Assembly: GCF_035222375.1 (NCBI RefSeq)
Contig: NC_085891.1
Location: 2,294,001 to 2,358,000 of the forward strand
DNA: 64,000 nucleotides
Direction: 5' to 3'
Origin: Podospora pseudocomata
Lineage: Eukaryota > Ascomycota > Sordariomycetes > Sordariales > Podosporaceae
Shown: positions 12,101 to 24,300 of the stretch, one piece after another
Numbering within the stretch: the first letter of the stretch is position 1
Layout: each line of letters begins with the position of its first letter
Position numbers and translations under genes: made by a program
Notes under the pieces: generated by a model
What the model saw: the letters and a program-made list of their open reading frames with translations, nothing else
What the model was told of the DNA's origin: nothing
The model's database searches: none

Positions 12101-13567
12101 CAAACTGCGACAGGCTGAGGAGGAAGATGCCCGTCGCGAGGCTGAGAGACAAGCAAGAATTGCTGAGGAGACTGGGGCCCCCGCGCCAGCCGCCCAAGCC
12201 GCTGTTCCAAAGCCAGAGGGCAAGAAGCCACCTCCGCCCCCTAGCCGAAAGACCCCCAAGGTTGACGACAGGCGGGCCGAGGAGGAAGCCGCAGCGAGGA
12301 AGGCGGAGGAGGGACGTCTTGAGCGCGAGCGTGGCGAGCAGGAGCGTCAGACTCGGGAACTTGAGTAAGTGTTGAACCAGATTGGTTTGTTTACAATTCT
12401 TACTAACACCATTCTAGGGAACGCGCAAAGGATCAGGAAGACGAGCTGGCCAAGGAGCGTGCCGAGGCCGATGCCCGTCTGAAAGCACTTGAAGAGCAAG
12501 TCCGCCAAGGCAAGCTCAAGAAGGAAGAGGAGAAGCGCAAGAAAAAGGCAGCGATGGCTGAGGCAAAGGAGCAAGAAGCCAAGCTTGCCCAGCGCCGTGC
12601 TGAGATTGAAGCCGCCCGCAAGCGGGAAGAAGAGCTTCGCAAGCAGCTTGAGGCTCTGGATGTCGAGGACAGCTCATCCGATGATGATGAAGGCCCTGAG
12701 CAGATTACCCCTCAGGCCTCGACACCTACCTTGGGCGGCAGCCAAGTGGGCGGTAGCCAGGAGCTCGAGCCTGCCCCGCCTACCCCGGTGCCGGCTCCCG
12801 TGCAGTCTCCTCCCCAGATTGTCACCTCTAGCCCTGCCGAGACGGAGAGCCGTAATCCCTATTTCAGAATGAGAGCACAGGCCGCCGAGACAACTCCGGC
12901 GCCGCCAGCACCCCCAGCTCCTGTTGCTCCCCCGCCGCCTCCACAGCCAGATGTTTCGACCAACCCCTTCCACCGCATGACACAGGCGGCCGCGGCCCCT
13001 GCTCCATCCGGCCCGGTCTCTAGGAAGCGTCCCGAAGATGACGGATGGGGATCCGACAAGGAGGACGACGACGAGGATTCGGATGACGACAGACCGGGAC
13101 AGGGCGCTGCTCACCTCGCCTCGATCTTGTTCGGCACCATGGCGCCCCCTCGGCCGCTGTCGGCTACGGGCGACAAGTCTGCCGCTGCGTCTCCTCCGGT
13201 GATCTCACCTGTTGCTTCGCCTCCTCCGGCTATCCCTAGCCCTACTGCTGCGGGAGCCCCCCCCGCACCACCCCCGCCTCCGCCCATGTCCGGGATGGGT
13301 GCGCCGCCTCCGCCGCCACCTCCTCCCCCGATGCCCGGGTCTGGGGCACCGGCTGCTCCTCCTCCGCCTCCACCTCCCGCTCCAGGTGGCGCGCCTCCCC
13401 CTCCTCCTCCTCCTCCTCCGCCGCCGGGAGGAGCGCCTGCGCCTGCTGCTCCTGCGGGTGGTAGGCCGGCGGCGTTCTTGGGGGAGATTCAAGCTGGAAG
13501 GGCTCTCAGGAAGACGCAGACCAAGGACAAGAGCGGGGCTGCTGTTGCGGGACGGGTGCTGGATTAA
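9129..13567 (+). CDS. PAN1: Pan1, actin cytoskeleton-regulatory complex protein
   Basis: Endocytic scaffold that activates Arp2/3 at cortical actin patches. Exons 9129-9817, 9878-12364 and 12418-13567 give 1441 residues; the second intron has a perfect TACTAAC branch site. Order of parts: Q/P/G-rich N-terminus with PQPTGF-type repeats; EH domain 1 (about 179-270, [16 protein letters not shown]); a second PTG-rich linker; EH domain 2 (about 434-525, [16 protein letters not shown]); predicted coiled coils (about 620-740 and 915-1140, rich in Glu, Arg, Ala); an acidic segment DDDEDSDDD; long proline runs (about 1340-1410); and a C-terminal WH2-like actin-binding motif [14 protein letters not shown]. 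All hallmark domains are present and in family order. Length and start agree with fungal Pan1. Confidence 0.96.
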
Positions 13568-15040
13568 TGATGGGGGTTTCTTACAAGGGCTGTTACACCC
13601 GAGGTTTTTTTGCTTGCTGCGGCTGGAGGGAAAATGGTTTCTGGGGGTATAGGGGGGAGGTTGGGGTTACTGTTGTGGCGAGTACCTAATATCGGGATTT
13701 GTGCATGTGTCTGTGGATGGTTGTGCGGCTACCACTCGGCCGGCATGTTGTGCGAGGGTGGTGGTCCAGCCATCATTTTTTTGGTTTCTGAGGGGAGTAC
13801 AACATGATGGGGTGGGGATGGGGGTGAGAGTGGGAAGGATGGCGTGTAGTGAAACTCGGGTATGGTAGGGGGGGGAGAGGGGGGGAGTATATGGTGGGTC
13901 AGTTAGGTAGCTTTTTTCTTAGGTTTTTGAGAATGAAAACTGTTTTTCTATATTGGAGTTTTAGCAACCGTCATGGCCTTTTCAAAACAGGCAGAATTAT
14001 GTGACAATGGTATATCAAATTATGGCCACATTTGTGGTTCCTTAGCTTTCATTCCCGAGGGGCTCCGGGGGGTTTGGGTTGGGTTCAAGGGAAAGGGGGG
14101 CGATCGGAATTTTGTTGAGATGGATGATGGGTTGCCGAATTATGGGGTTACGGGGGGGAAGAATGGAAGCTGGGTAACTACGAATATTGAAATGGAGAGG
14201 GCTGGGGAGTAAGTAAAATTGATGATGGTTCAAGAACGGATAAGGGAAGCTAGTTACCTGTATATCGAGCTGGCGGTTGCTTGTTCAGCTGAGGAAAGAC
14301 ATGGTTTGTCTGTGTTCAAGTGGTGTGTATGTTGTTGCTCAGGGAGGATGAGACCAGGCATGGGGGCTGTTAGTTTCATGCGGACAGGATGCAGTGTTGA
14401 AGGTTTGAGTGAGATGGGGTTTGAGGTTGAGACATTAGATCTGCTTTGTGCGAGGTTGTTGTTTTTGGGGGTGGTGGTTGACTGGTTGCTTCAACGGCAT
14501 CCCAGTTTGGATCCCTTTTTTCGTCTGAAGGGAGGATGCCCCCCCAGCTCAGTTGAGCCTCGCACCTGCCTGGCGCGAACCCTGAGGGTTTGCCTCACTA
14601 ACTGGTGGATATTCACCTTATGGTTGCCGGCAGATTCTGAGCACGATGATATACAGATATCTTTCTCGGACGTCAAGGCTGCTGGGTGTCTGGTCAGTGA
14701 TTCTGAAGACCATTGTCCTGTCTCTAGCTTCTTGAGCGCTTGGGAACCGGTACCCGCAGTGGGCTCTCGCCTAGTAAATCAGGGAGAACTTGTGATTAAT
14801 GGGCTGCGGTGCGGTGCGGCCGTGAGGGCTACGCTTCGTCGGACATGATAGTGAGGCGGGTGGACTGTGGATATCTTCTTCGTTGAGGCATACGAACTGG
14901 CAAATGGAAGAGGTTCTCGGTTTACCCGTGCCGCTTTTTTCGCCGTTTTGCGTGCTTGCCTGCCAGAGATAGATAGGCTTCATCTTCATCGGGTGGGACT
15001 TCATTGATGGCGGTTGCGGAAGTCCATGTTGGTGGATAGT
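13568..15040. other. Intergenic, 3' flank of PAN1 with sense-strand G runs
   Basis: Immediately after the PAN1 stop the plus strand is strongly G-rich with several runs of five to eight G (about 13571-13575, 13648-13665, 13867-13887, 14095-14100), then becomes mixed. An open frame of 209 codons near 14219-14848 has no recognisable feature and I do not call it a gene. Confidence 0.45.
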
Positions 15041-15057
15041 TCTCCTCGTCATCAAGC

Positions 15058-15615
15058 GAGTTGGCAAGTCCTTCGGCAACGAGTCTGTCCTTTTCTCCTC
15101 GGAGGGCATTCTTGCTGGCTCAAGGTCGGAAAGAGGTATCCGTAGTTACCTTGGGCTCTCTCTCCTTCATAAACCCAGATCATGGGGCTCATCAACGGTG
15201 GATCTCTGTTCCATGAGTTGGCAAATCTTGAGCAAATCACTTTCTCTCTTGCTCAGAAGATACTCCGCGATATCTCTGTCTAGACCTTTTGCTCTTCTCG
15301 TTTACCTCTCCTATCCCCAATGGATGGGAAACCACGGTTGTTGATTACAGTAGACCATTATGGTGGATATCTCGACACTCTCCCATATTATAAGGCTTAT
15401 TACTCGGTGGGACCTCCTCCCCTCCCTTTATATGAGCTGGCAAGCTCCTGACAAATTACCTTTTCTTTCCCAAGAGACGTTTCCTGTCACTTGCATTTCT
15501 TGCGTGCTTCCTTCGTTGGGTCTCTTTGCCCCCATCTCACATGGACCTCCTTCCTCCCCCCCTTTCAGTGTGTGTGAGCTGGCAACCTCCCAGCAAGTCA
15601 ATCCCCTCCCCCTTT
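15058..15615. repeat. Four-copy degenerate repeat with core GAGYTGGCAA
   Basis: The core GAG(T/C)TGGCAA occurs at 15058-15067, 15215-15224, 15434-15443 and 15576-15585. After each core comes a similar run: a few pyrimidines, then a CAAR/CAAC element, then a pyrimidine tract such as TTTTCTT. Before three of the copies there is a GGTGGGACYTC or ATGGACCTCC type element. Spacing is 157, 219 and 142 bases. No frame stays open across the units on either strand. Confidence 0.55.
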
Positions 15616-16059
15616 TTTTCCTTTTTTTTTTTTTTTTCGGTCAAACTCCCCCCTTTGATAGGTTAAATTGAGATAAATGTGGATATCGGGTCGTTGATTC
15701 GTAGGGCGTTGTCCTATCATGTCCTGAAGCCGTTGATTTGCAGCAACAAAGTTAAGGTAGGTCATGCACAAGCGAGAGAGAGTTGTGTCTTGTAAGGCAG
15801 ACAACCGTTTGGTGTAAAGATATCAAAAAAATCCAGGAGGTTGGGAAGGGAGGGAGTGTTGGGCAAAGGGGTGTGTGGGTGTGTGTGGTGGCGGCGGCTC
15901 AAGAAGTTAGGTGCCAATTGCGTTACTTCGTTTCTTTGCTTCTGTGCTGATTGTCTTTGCATACACATGGGCTTTCTTACATGAAAGTTGAGCTTGAGGG
16001 GGAGTGGTTTATTGGTTGGATGGGTGAGCGAGCGGGAAGGATTTACTTGCCCTGTCGAG

Positions 16060-16096
<37 letters not shown>

Positions 16097-19017
16097 AAAG
16101 AGGGGATAACAAACTTCAATCCCTAGATCTTGAGATCAGACACACACAAAAAATATGGGGTGATGGAAGATGCAAGCGAAAATGGGCCGAGATGGAAATG
16201 GATCCCTTGACCTGCAAGAGGCGTATAGCTGCAGATGGGGAATATGCAGATGTAGTGGATGTCTGTCTGTCTGTTCGTTCTACTCTACATTGGACAGATA
16301 CCTTACCTTAACCGCCCGCCGGCTCGTCTGGGGGACAGGCAGCAAAACGTCAAAGTGTGAAACGCGCTTATGCAGTCGGTTTGGGAGGAGGGAGATATCC
16401 TTCGGACTTTCTACTACAGTGATAGCTATCAAGCAGTATTTTGTTTGCCGGCTTGTACATATCACCTGGATGTCAACGAGGCTCGAGAGCCATGCGAGCA
16501 CACAGACTCGAGGGAGCAACGATGGGCCCAGGGATGATGGAATCATCAAGGGAAAAATCCAACGGTCGGTCGCAGAAGAGGCAAAGGAAGAGACGCTGAT
16601 GTGTTGGCTCGATCCAAGGTGTGTGGTTCAGGGTGTGATCGGGACACGGATGGAATTCCTTCGGGGATATAAATGGATATTTTCCTTATAGGGTTTTGCA
16701 GGCACGGGGATCACACGGTTCGCTTCTTCTGCTTCTTCAGGTTCCCATCCTTGTCTTGCTCCGGCTCTTGAACCCGTAGAGCAGATATGGTAACGCGTGG
16801 TGGGGAATGGTGGAGGAGGGGTTCAGCTGGTGTGGACTGGACTTCGAAATAAAATAAATAAATTCCTGTGAATTGGCCGTGAATGTGTGAAGCGGTGGTG
16901 TGAGCTGGGCTTTGCCGGGATCTTAATTACCGCCGGTATAGTCCGGGTTAGTGCCCTGTTTGAAGTTGAGTCACGCCTTGGGAAGCCATCACTATTAGTG
17001 CCAGCTACCCAGTTTGAGAAGGATACACTATCTCTGGCACCCTCGGCTCGGTACATACATTCCACAAGAGATCTAGTAAATATCTGATAGTCCCAAAATT
17101 TGCTGGGCCGAATCGCGAGAGGAGGAGATGGTTCACGATCTGGTGGATCGGTAAAATGATCAAAAAGAGGAGCCTCGGGCAGCCGGCCCCATCGTATGTG
17201 CATCATGTTTGCTAATGCTGGACTTGCCGATGCGATGCCGATATCTGGTGGATCCAGATGACACTTCCTTGACTGTATGTATCGAAACGAGCTACGAACT
17301 TGGTCGATACGGAGGCATGAGCTGGCCAATGATGTCATTTGCTACCATTCAACGTCCACCATTCGAGACGAGTACGCACTGATTCAAATACCGGCGTCGA
17401 GATGGCGTGAAGCTGGTGCTGTCCGCAGAGTTGGGACCACGGAGAAAGATGGTGAGCAGATGGTGCCAGAGACGGCGAGAGGGTGCCGTTGAACGTTGGA
17501 GGGGAAGGTCGAGACGACGACCTGGTGTATGAAGTTGCTTGCTGTCCTGGCCTGTCGTTGGTACATCAGGACAGTTGGGTTGAGGTTGATAGATCTGGCC
17601 CTCGACCTCGTTCCATGTCGGAAGCACTGCGACTCGAGATCCGACCGAGGGCTGCGATTGGTTGAGGGGCAAGATATGCGCGGCCAAAACGCGTAGGTTC
17701 GCGTCCAGTCGTTTGCACTTTGATAAACAAAAGCGCGACGGCGCCGTCTCCCGTTGGACGGTTGGGACGGTTAGAGAATAACTGCCAAACGTGCTCGACC
17801 TCTCTCAATCAACTGGCTTCAACTGCCTCTCGACTGGCTCGCCGGCCCATCCGCCTTGCACGGCAGGCAGACTGAAGCAGAGGCAGAGGAAAGCTGCGTC
17901 TGCCGTGCACATCGTCCATCTGCTCGGCCCAGTTCACTCAAGCACCGGGCGGCCAGGCCAGTCCCCAGTCCAGTCCCCTCCCCGCGCCCTAGGGATCGTG
18001 CATCCCTCTGCACAGCCCACTTTTTGCCCGTTCTAGTGAATTCACGAGAGGAATTTACGGGAGGGTTTTCTCCCTGCTCCTGTATTGTACTGTGCTCAGA
18101 TATCTTTCCCACTCTTCATCCCGAAACGAAAAGAAGCGACGAAGAACACAGACAGGATACCTTACACTACATGGTAATAACTGTATACCTATTCCTGACG
18201 ACATCGCCGAGAGCAGCATCTGCACATCTGGACCTGGGACCAGCTCAAGGCTTGAACCACCACTTACATAGACGACGACTTTCCTGCTCTGCCGCACCCC
18301 TGCACCCGAAGACGACTAGGCCCCCTCCCTGTCCGAGGTCAGCCCGCGTCTTCCCACTCCGTTGGCCTGTTCTCCGCTCCCTGCCCGCTCGCTGCCCCAC
18401 CCCACGGCCTTCTTGGATTCTTGGAACAAAGTGTGGTGAGCTGGCAGACGGGCTCTCTTTCTCACACGCCCCCCCCTCCCCCAGCCAGACAGAGAGCACA
18501 TCCTTCTAGTACCCTACACTACCCTACTACCCGCCCGCGTCAAGCACCACCAACCTTACCTCCCTCGACTCCTCTCTTCCCTCCCACTTCCCCTCCCTCG
18601 ACTCAACCTGACATCCGTATCGTGAAGAAGCAACGATAACCCCGCGACACCAAGATCGGTAACAATCATCGGTCTTCAGTCCTCTCACTCACTGTGCTGT
18701 GTCGCTCACTTGTCGCCAAGCGCCCACCTTCATCCATTACACGAGAAGGACGACGACCATCCCTTGCCTCACCGCCCCCCACAATTCCATCAAACCAGAT
18801 CCGCACCACAGGTGGAGGTAAGAAAAGAGCTTTAACAGTCTTTGATCCTTTCCCTCACTGTCGTCACACCATCTTCTTCTCCGATCGCTGTCGACGACCG
18901 ACTCCTTGCTCGGCCGAGCGCGTCCCGTCTCATCTCATCGACACATCAGCGACTGACCAACAGCTCAAGGGCACCATCGATATAACCACATCGCTCCACT
19001 CCACAGCTCGGCCTGAC
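15616..19017. other. Intergenic / long 5' region of the forkhead gene
   Basis: No gene is supported between the repeat block and the forkhead start. It contains a (GAT)12 microsatellite (16061-16096) and two ACGCGT sites (16793-16798, 17689-17694). The stretch 17850-19017 is rich in C and T, which suggests a long 5' leader. A possible donor GTAAGA near 18819 could mark a 5' UTR intron. Open frames here, including 217 codons at 17856-18509, look like chance frames in biased sequence. Confidence 0.4.
16061..16096. repeat. (GAT)12 microsatellite
   Basis: Twelve uninterrupted GAT copies in the PAN1-forkhead intergenic region. Confidence 0.95.
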
Positions 19018-21267
19018 ATGGCCAAGCCGCCGCGTTTTCAGGCCTCTCAAGCCGGCTTCCCCATCTACGAGGACTTCAACTTCGACCAGACAGCTCCCAT
19101 CATCAGCAACGCACCCATGCCTCCAGCACCGAAGCCGGCCCGACAGCCTCTCCAGAGCGCCGATGCCAATGTCGTACTGAACCCGCCCACATCTAGCTTT
19201 GTCAAGCAATCACCACTGAAGCCGAGTGCTCCGCCATCCAATATGCCGCTCACCCCGATGAAGTCGTCTCGAAGCAGCAAGCTCAGCATGGTTCAGATGA
19301 TGCCGCCAAGCAACTTTCAGCAGCAAGGGACCGACTCGCCCGAGAAGAGACAACCTGTAATGTCGAGGTTCAAGACGGTCGCCCAAAAACCTCAGCAGTC
19401 CGACTTCAACATTCAGCAGTTCATGGGCAAGGAAAACTCACATCCCATGATTTTCCCCGCGCCACCCCAGCCACAACAGTTCAACCTACCTCTGGAGCAT
19501 TATTACCAAAAACCGTCAGGAAAGCGATTGTTGGAGGCTGCACCGATCAAGGAACTGAGGCCCGCCAAGAAGCAAAGGGTGGACGACGCGCTGCCACCGC
19601 ACGACTCATTCCCGCAGATTATCGACGATGGATCAAAGCCAGGACACAGCTATGCGACTTTGATTGGGATGGCCATCCTCCGCTCACCACAGCGACGATT
19701 GACACTGGCTCAGATCTACAAGTGGATTTCTGACACATATTCCTTCTACAATGCCAACGATGCGGGGTGGCAGAACAGCATCCGTCATAACCTGTCTCTC
19801 AACAAGCACTTCATCAAGCAGGAACGACCCAAGGATGATCCGGGCAAGGGCAACTATTGGGCAATTGAACCGGGCGCAGAACACTTGTTCATGAAGGAAA
19901 AGCCCTCGAGGAAAGCGGCCGCCCCATCAGCTGAGAATATGCCGGTCATGTCGACGCGTCTCGAGCCCTCTCAACCACAAATGCCTCAATTTCACGAACC
20001 GATTTTGCCGCCTCAGCTTCCCATCGCACCCAACCCTCTGCCGCAATTACCGCCAATGCCATCATCGCAACAGCTAGCTCCTGCAAGCCACTTGCCGGAG
20101 CTCTCATCCGACGCCACCATTCCAGCTTCCGATCTGGCCACCGTTGATGACGGGCATGACAGGCTTGGGGAGAATGACCTTCACGACAACAACCTGTACT
20201 CTCCTCTGCCTGCGGCCATGCACTCCTCGCCTCCCGTTCCCAAACGTGTGGAATCGAGACACAGTGACACCCCCCCACCTCAGAGGCGGGGACATGGTTC
20301 GTCAGTCAGCAAGTCGCGTACTCGGCGTTCGTTCATGGATGATAGCGGGTACATTTCCTCCCTCGAGTCGTCAGCAATGCGTCCTGGGCGGGACCACTCC
20401 AAGCTACTCACCTCTGAGGCTGATCGTCCGCGTCTTCGTAGAGGCCTGGCCGAGGAAGAGATTGTCCGTCTCCGCGCCTCATCTTACGACAGCCCCTCAA
20501 AGGGTCGCTCTCAGGCCTACGTTCCGCCTTCCTCGTCACCTCTGCGGCAGCCAGTTCATAGCAACGCTGGGCAGATGCTTCCGCCGTTGACCCCTGCCAT
20601 GAAGCTCAAGGCGCCCCCCAAGCCACCAGCGTCTGTCTCGCCTAGCACCAACTTGCGCCTTCACCGAGAAAGCATCCAGTCCATGGTGGACGGGGACTCG
20701 CCCTACAAGCGCGTCGCGGCTATGTGTCCCGAAGTGCAGCTCACCCCCGGCTATCTCATGGATGATTTGTTCGCCAACTTCGAGCATACCAAGGACGACG
20801 AATTTCCAGAGTTCGACATCTTCAACGAGACGTACACATCACTCTATGCTCTGTCTCCTGCCGGAATCGCGCCCACCGGCTCGCCTGTGAAGCGCTCTGT
20901 GAGGAAGCAGAGACTGGAACGCTCGCATTCCACGGGCGCGTTGAGCGACCTGGCCGCTCCCTTGTCCAACAATTCTGCGAGCTCGGCGTCTTTCCTCAAG
21001 GTTCCTGCTCAGCCGAACAATCTGATGCTGGAGACACCGAGCAAGGTCTTTGATGGCCTTCTTTCATCGCCAAGCAAGCTTTTCCACGACCTGCAATCGC
21101 CATCCAAAATGCCAGCGGCGCTCAACGGTGAGAATCTGGCCCCCTGGCTCTCCATGGATGACCTTTACGCGCCTGATGTCCTCGGAGAGGAGAGTAACGA
21201 TTTCCAGCCGATTGACATGCTCGCTGGGTTCGAGAAGATTGGCTCAAGCAGCTCGCAAGCATCGCGC

Positions 21268-21336
<69 letters not shown>

Positions 21337-21387
21337 CGGCCCTCTCAAAAATCGAGCCTCACCCGCTCGTACACTACCAAGTTTTGA
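19018..21387 (+). CDS. Forkhead (winged-helix) transcription factor
   Basis: DNA-binding regulator with one forkhead domain, residues about 207-290. The domain starts KPGHSYATLIGMAILRS and contains the recognition-helix segment WQNSIRHNLSLNKHF and the wing GKGNYWAIEPG. There is no FHA domain, so it resembles the Hcm1/Sep1 class rather than Fkh1/Fkh2. The single exon encodes 789 residues from the ATG of MAKPPRFQASQAGFPIYEDF; the frame is open further upstream but has no ATG there. Outside the domain the protein is low-complexity, rich in Pro and Ser, with many SP/TP sites that could be CDK targets. Near the C-terminus lies a run of 23 Asn encoded by an (AAC)22 array, followed by RPSQKSSLTRSYTTKF. 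The exact subfamily is inferred. Confidence 0.9.
21268..21333 (+). repeat. (AAC)22 microsatellite coding poly-Asn
   Basis: Twenty-two AAC codons plus one AAT give 23 consecutive Asn residues close to the C-terminus of the forkhead protein. The array is pure, so its length should vary between strains. Confidence 0.95.
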
Positions 21388-24300
21388 GGGGTCCATGAAT
21401 CCATGAGTTTAAAGGGCCCGTGGTTTGTGTTCCCTTGCCATTCTCGCATATCACTTTGCAAGACTGGGAAGGAAAGCACAAGATGACGACAGTTACGACT
21501 GATGACGGATTACACTCACATATGTGGCGGCTGAGGGGGGGGGGGCTCGCACACACACACAACACAAGTATTGGTTTGCATTATATGGGGTTAAAAAGGG
21601 GCTGGCGCGCTTCCAGCCTCACGGCTGCTTCTTCTTCCAGATGTGGATGATCTTTTGGGGCGGCTTGGGGGGGTGGGGGGGAATACTTTACTTGTTGTGG
21701 GATTATCTTGTCGTAATCACGAATACTTAATGAAGGGATGGGTTCTTTGTTTTTCAATAGGGGGGTTGGGTAAACCGGAGTATATAGGGGGGTACCACAC
21801 ACACAACATACACAACAACAGCAAGGGAAGGGTCAAACGGGACAACAACAGCATATTCTGGACTGGGAAGCGTGTTTAGCTTTGGGAGCGAGCTTTGTTT
21901 TTGTGGCGTTTTTTCTCTTCTCATCCTGGCTTTTTTGCTGTTCTGCGGGAGGATTTTTTTTCAGTGAGGTTTTGATATCTCTTCTGGATTTTTCGGTTCT
22001 TTCTTTTCACCGGCGGCCTGGATTGCGTTGTGTCTTTTTTTTTCGGGATATATGGATTGGGACTGGGTTGGTTGGGGCGGGGATTGTATTTGGAGATTCA
22101 TTATAACCTGTATGGATTGGGCTTCTGTGTGTGGTCGTGGTTGGATCTGGGAGCTCATTTCTGTGTTGGGTTATATCGATCTGTTTAGGGGGATATCTTT
22201 GTTTGGATTTCCTTTACAGGATCTGTGGGAATACCTGGGTTGGGAATTTTTATTTTCTGTTGAGAATCATCAATCTGATTTTGCGCTTTGCGGATTTGTT
22301 GTTCTCTTCTGTGGACATTATTGACTTTTGGCTTTGACATATGTACAGGTGAATGTGTATAAAATGAGGTGATGTGTGGGTGGGGGTTCACGTGTGTGAA
22401 AAGAATCAAGGCTTGACTTTGACTCTGCCCTGTTGAAGATGCTTTTGGAACGTGATGTTTGTATCAGGACCAAACTGAGACTATTTCCCAGACTAAGAAC
22501 CAGGTTCACTAGGTCTTCACTCCAAACCTGAAAAATTACACTTGAACAGCTCTAACGCAAGAACGACCATCCTATCTACATCTCAAAAACATATCCCCGT
22601 GTGTGAGCAAACACCAGAAATGTCCTAGCATAGACCTCCCACTTTGATACGAAAAGAGGCAAAGAAAGCCCAGAGTCCACTTCACGCCTCAAAATCCAAG
22701 CAATCTACCCCAAAGGGCAAACGCCAGGGAAATAGCCACTGCATCTCTGATCTTGTCTTTTTCTTCTTTCATCCCCAAACAGGCCTAAGCTCTTCTTTTC
22801 ATAATATCAAACCCTCCCCAAACTCAGTCTCCCCCTCCTGTATATTTCTAGACCAAACAACAAGCAACCTCAACAATTTCCACTCAAAAAGGAGAACAAA
22901 ACAATCGGCATCCATCAATCCCTAGAAAATACCAGATCCAGTTCTCTAACCACGTATTGTGCGTACCATAGCCACCTCGCTTACTGGTTCATTGGTTTAC
23001 ATTTGGTTTATCTGTGTATATAGCAAAAGCAAAGTCTCGCAAAGAGAAACAATCTCCCCTCTCCTCAAAATCTACCACCCCCCCAATCCCCCCAACTCCA
23101 CTCCATCATTAACCCACTCATAAAGCAACACCGCCCTCTCAAATCAGTCTATATCCTACAAACAACACCATCCTCTTCAAACAGTCTATATCTTACAAAA
23201 CACTTCCTCATCCCCCCCTCCCATTATCTGTACACACCAACAGCCTATCTTATCAACACACTCACTGTCAACACACACTCCCTCCCTCTCTTTCTACCTC
23301 TCTCTCAAACGCGGCAGAATCATACATATGTATAAGGGAAAACCAGGGAAAAACACCACAACAAAAACTGTGTTGTACAACCTACCGCAAAAGGGCAACG
23401 TTGACATAAACGAGTGTGTGGTTGGTCGCCAAGAGCAAAGCAAGCAAGGAATGTAAAGCTGTTGCAGTGGTGCTGGGGAAAATTCATTCTTGGCTGTACA
23501 AAAGCAAGGTAGGGTAGGGTGGGTAGGTGGGAATGGTGTGTGATGATGGCTATCATCGTGCGGTTTACAAGAAAGAAAGAAAGAGGAAGAGGCGCAATCA
23601 ATGGCAAAGGGCACAAGGAAAAATAAAACAACCAATGGGTAATTAAGAAGGGCAAGCCAGTTAGAGGTAGTAGCAGATGTGATGATAAGTCAAAGTCGGT
23701 GGGAATGCAAGGTAGATAGGTATTGTAGATAAGGTAAAGGGGTAATATGTGCCCAGCGAAAAAAACAAAACAAAAAGATACCGCGTGGTATAAGGTAAGG
23801 ATAAGTAGGTAGGTAGGTAAAAAAGTGTAGCAGGTAAACCACCACCTCCACCACCACCAACCCAGCATCCATAGAACACCATACCACCCGCCCCAACCAA
23901 CCATCAGAACCACCGATCCCCCTTCCTCCTCCTCCAAATCTTCCACCCCAAAAATAAAACCCCTTGTTGTTACCCCTTAGATCCCATCCCATCCCATCCC
24001 AATATTTTATGTATTGCCGTTCGCCCAAGTAACCCATAGCTCCTCCTTCGCTATAACTCCCTTTTCGCCTCAACAACGAAAAAGTACAATTCGCGCCATT
24101 ATTTATTGTGTTGATGATGATGATGATGATGATGTTGTTGTTATTGTTGTTGTTGTTGTTGTTGTATTTATCAACGAGAAAACCCCCTTTGTGGTAAAGA
24201 CAAGAAAAAGAGATGGGGGGAAAATTACACAAACCACATCGCCATAAACAAGACCACCACCCCTGCCACAGCAACAACAACAAGTTCAACGCATGATTTT

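Noticed and set aside
14219-14848. 209-codon plus-strand open frame downstream of PAN1
   Set aside because: Cys/Leu/Arg-rich translation without homologous features, placed in G-rich 3' flank.
17856-18509. 217-codon open frame upstream of the forkhead gene
   Set aside because: Lies in C/T-rich probable 5' leader; translation is Pro/Arg/His/Ser-rich and has no protein-like pattern.
18694-19017. Longer N-terminus for the forkhead protein
   Set aside because: The frame is open but has no ATG before 19018, and the extra sequence looks like a C/T-rich leader.
23690-24289. 199-codon minus-strand open frame downstream of the PUF gene
   Set aside because: It is made by the GAT/GTT microsatellite and G/T-rich sequence (Asn, Ile, Gly, Trp runs).
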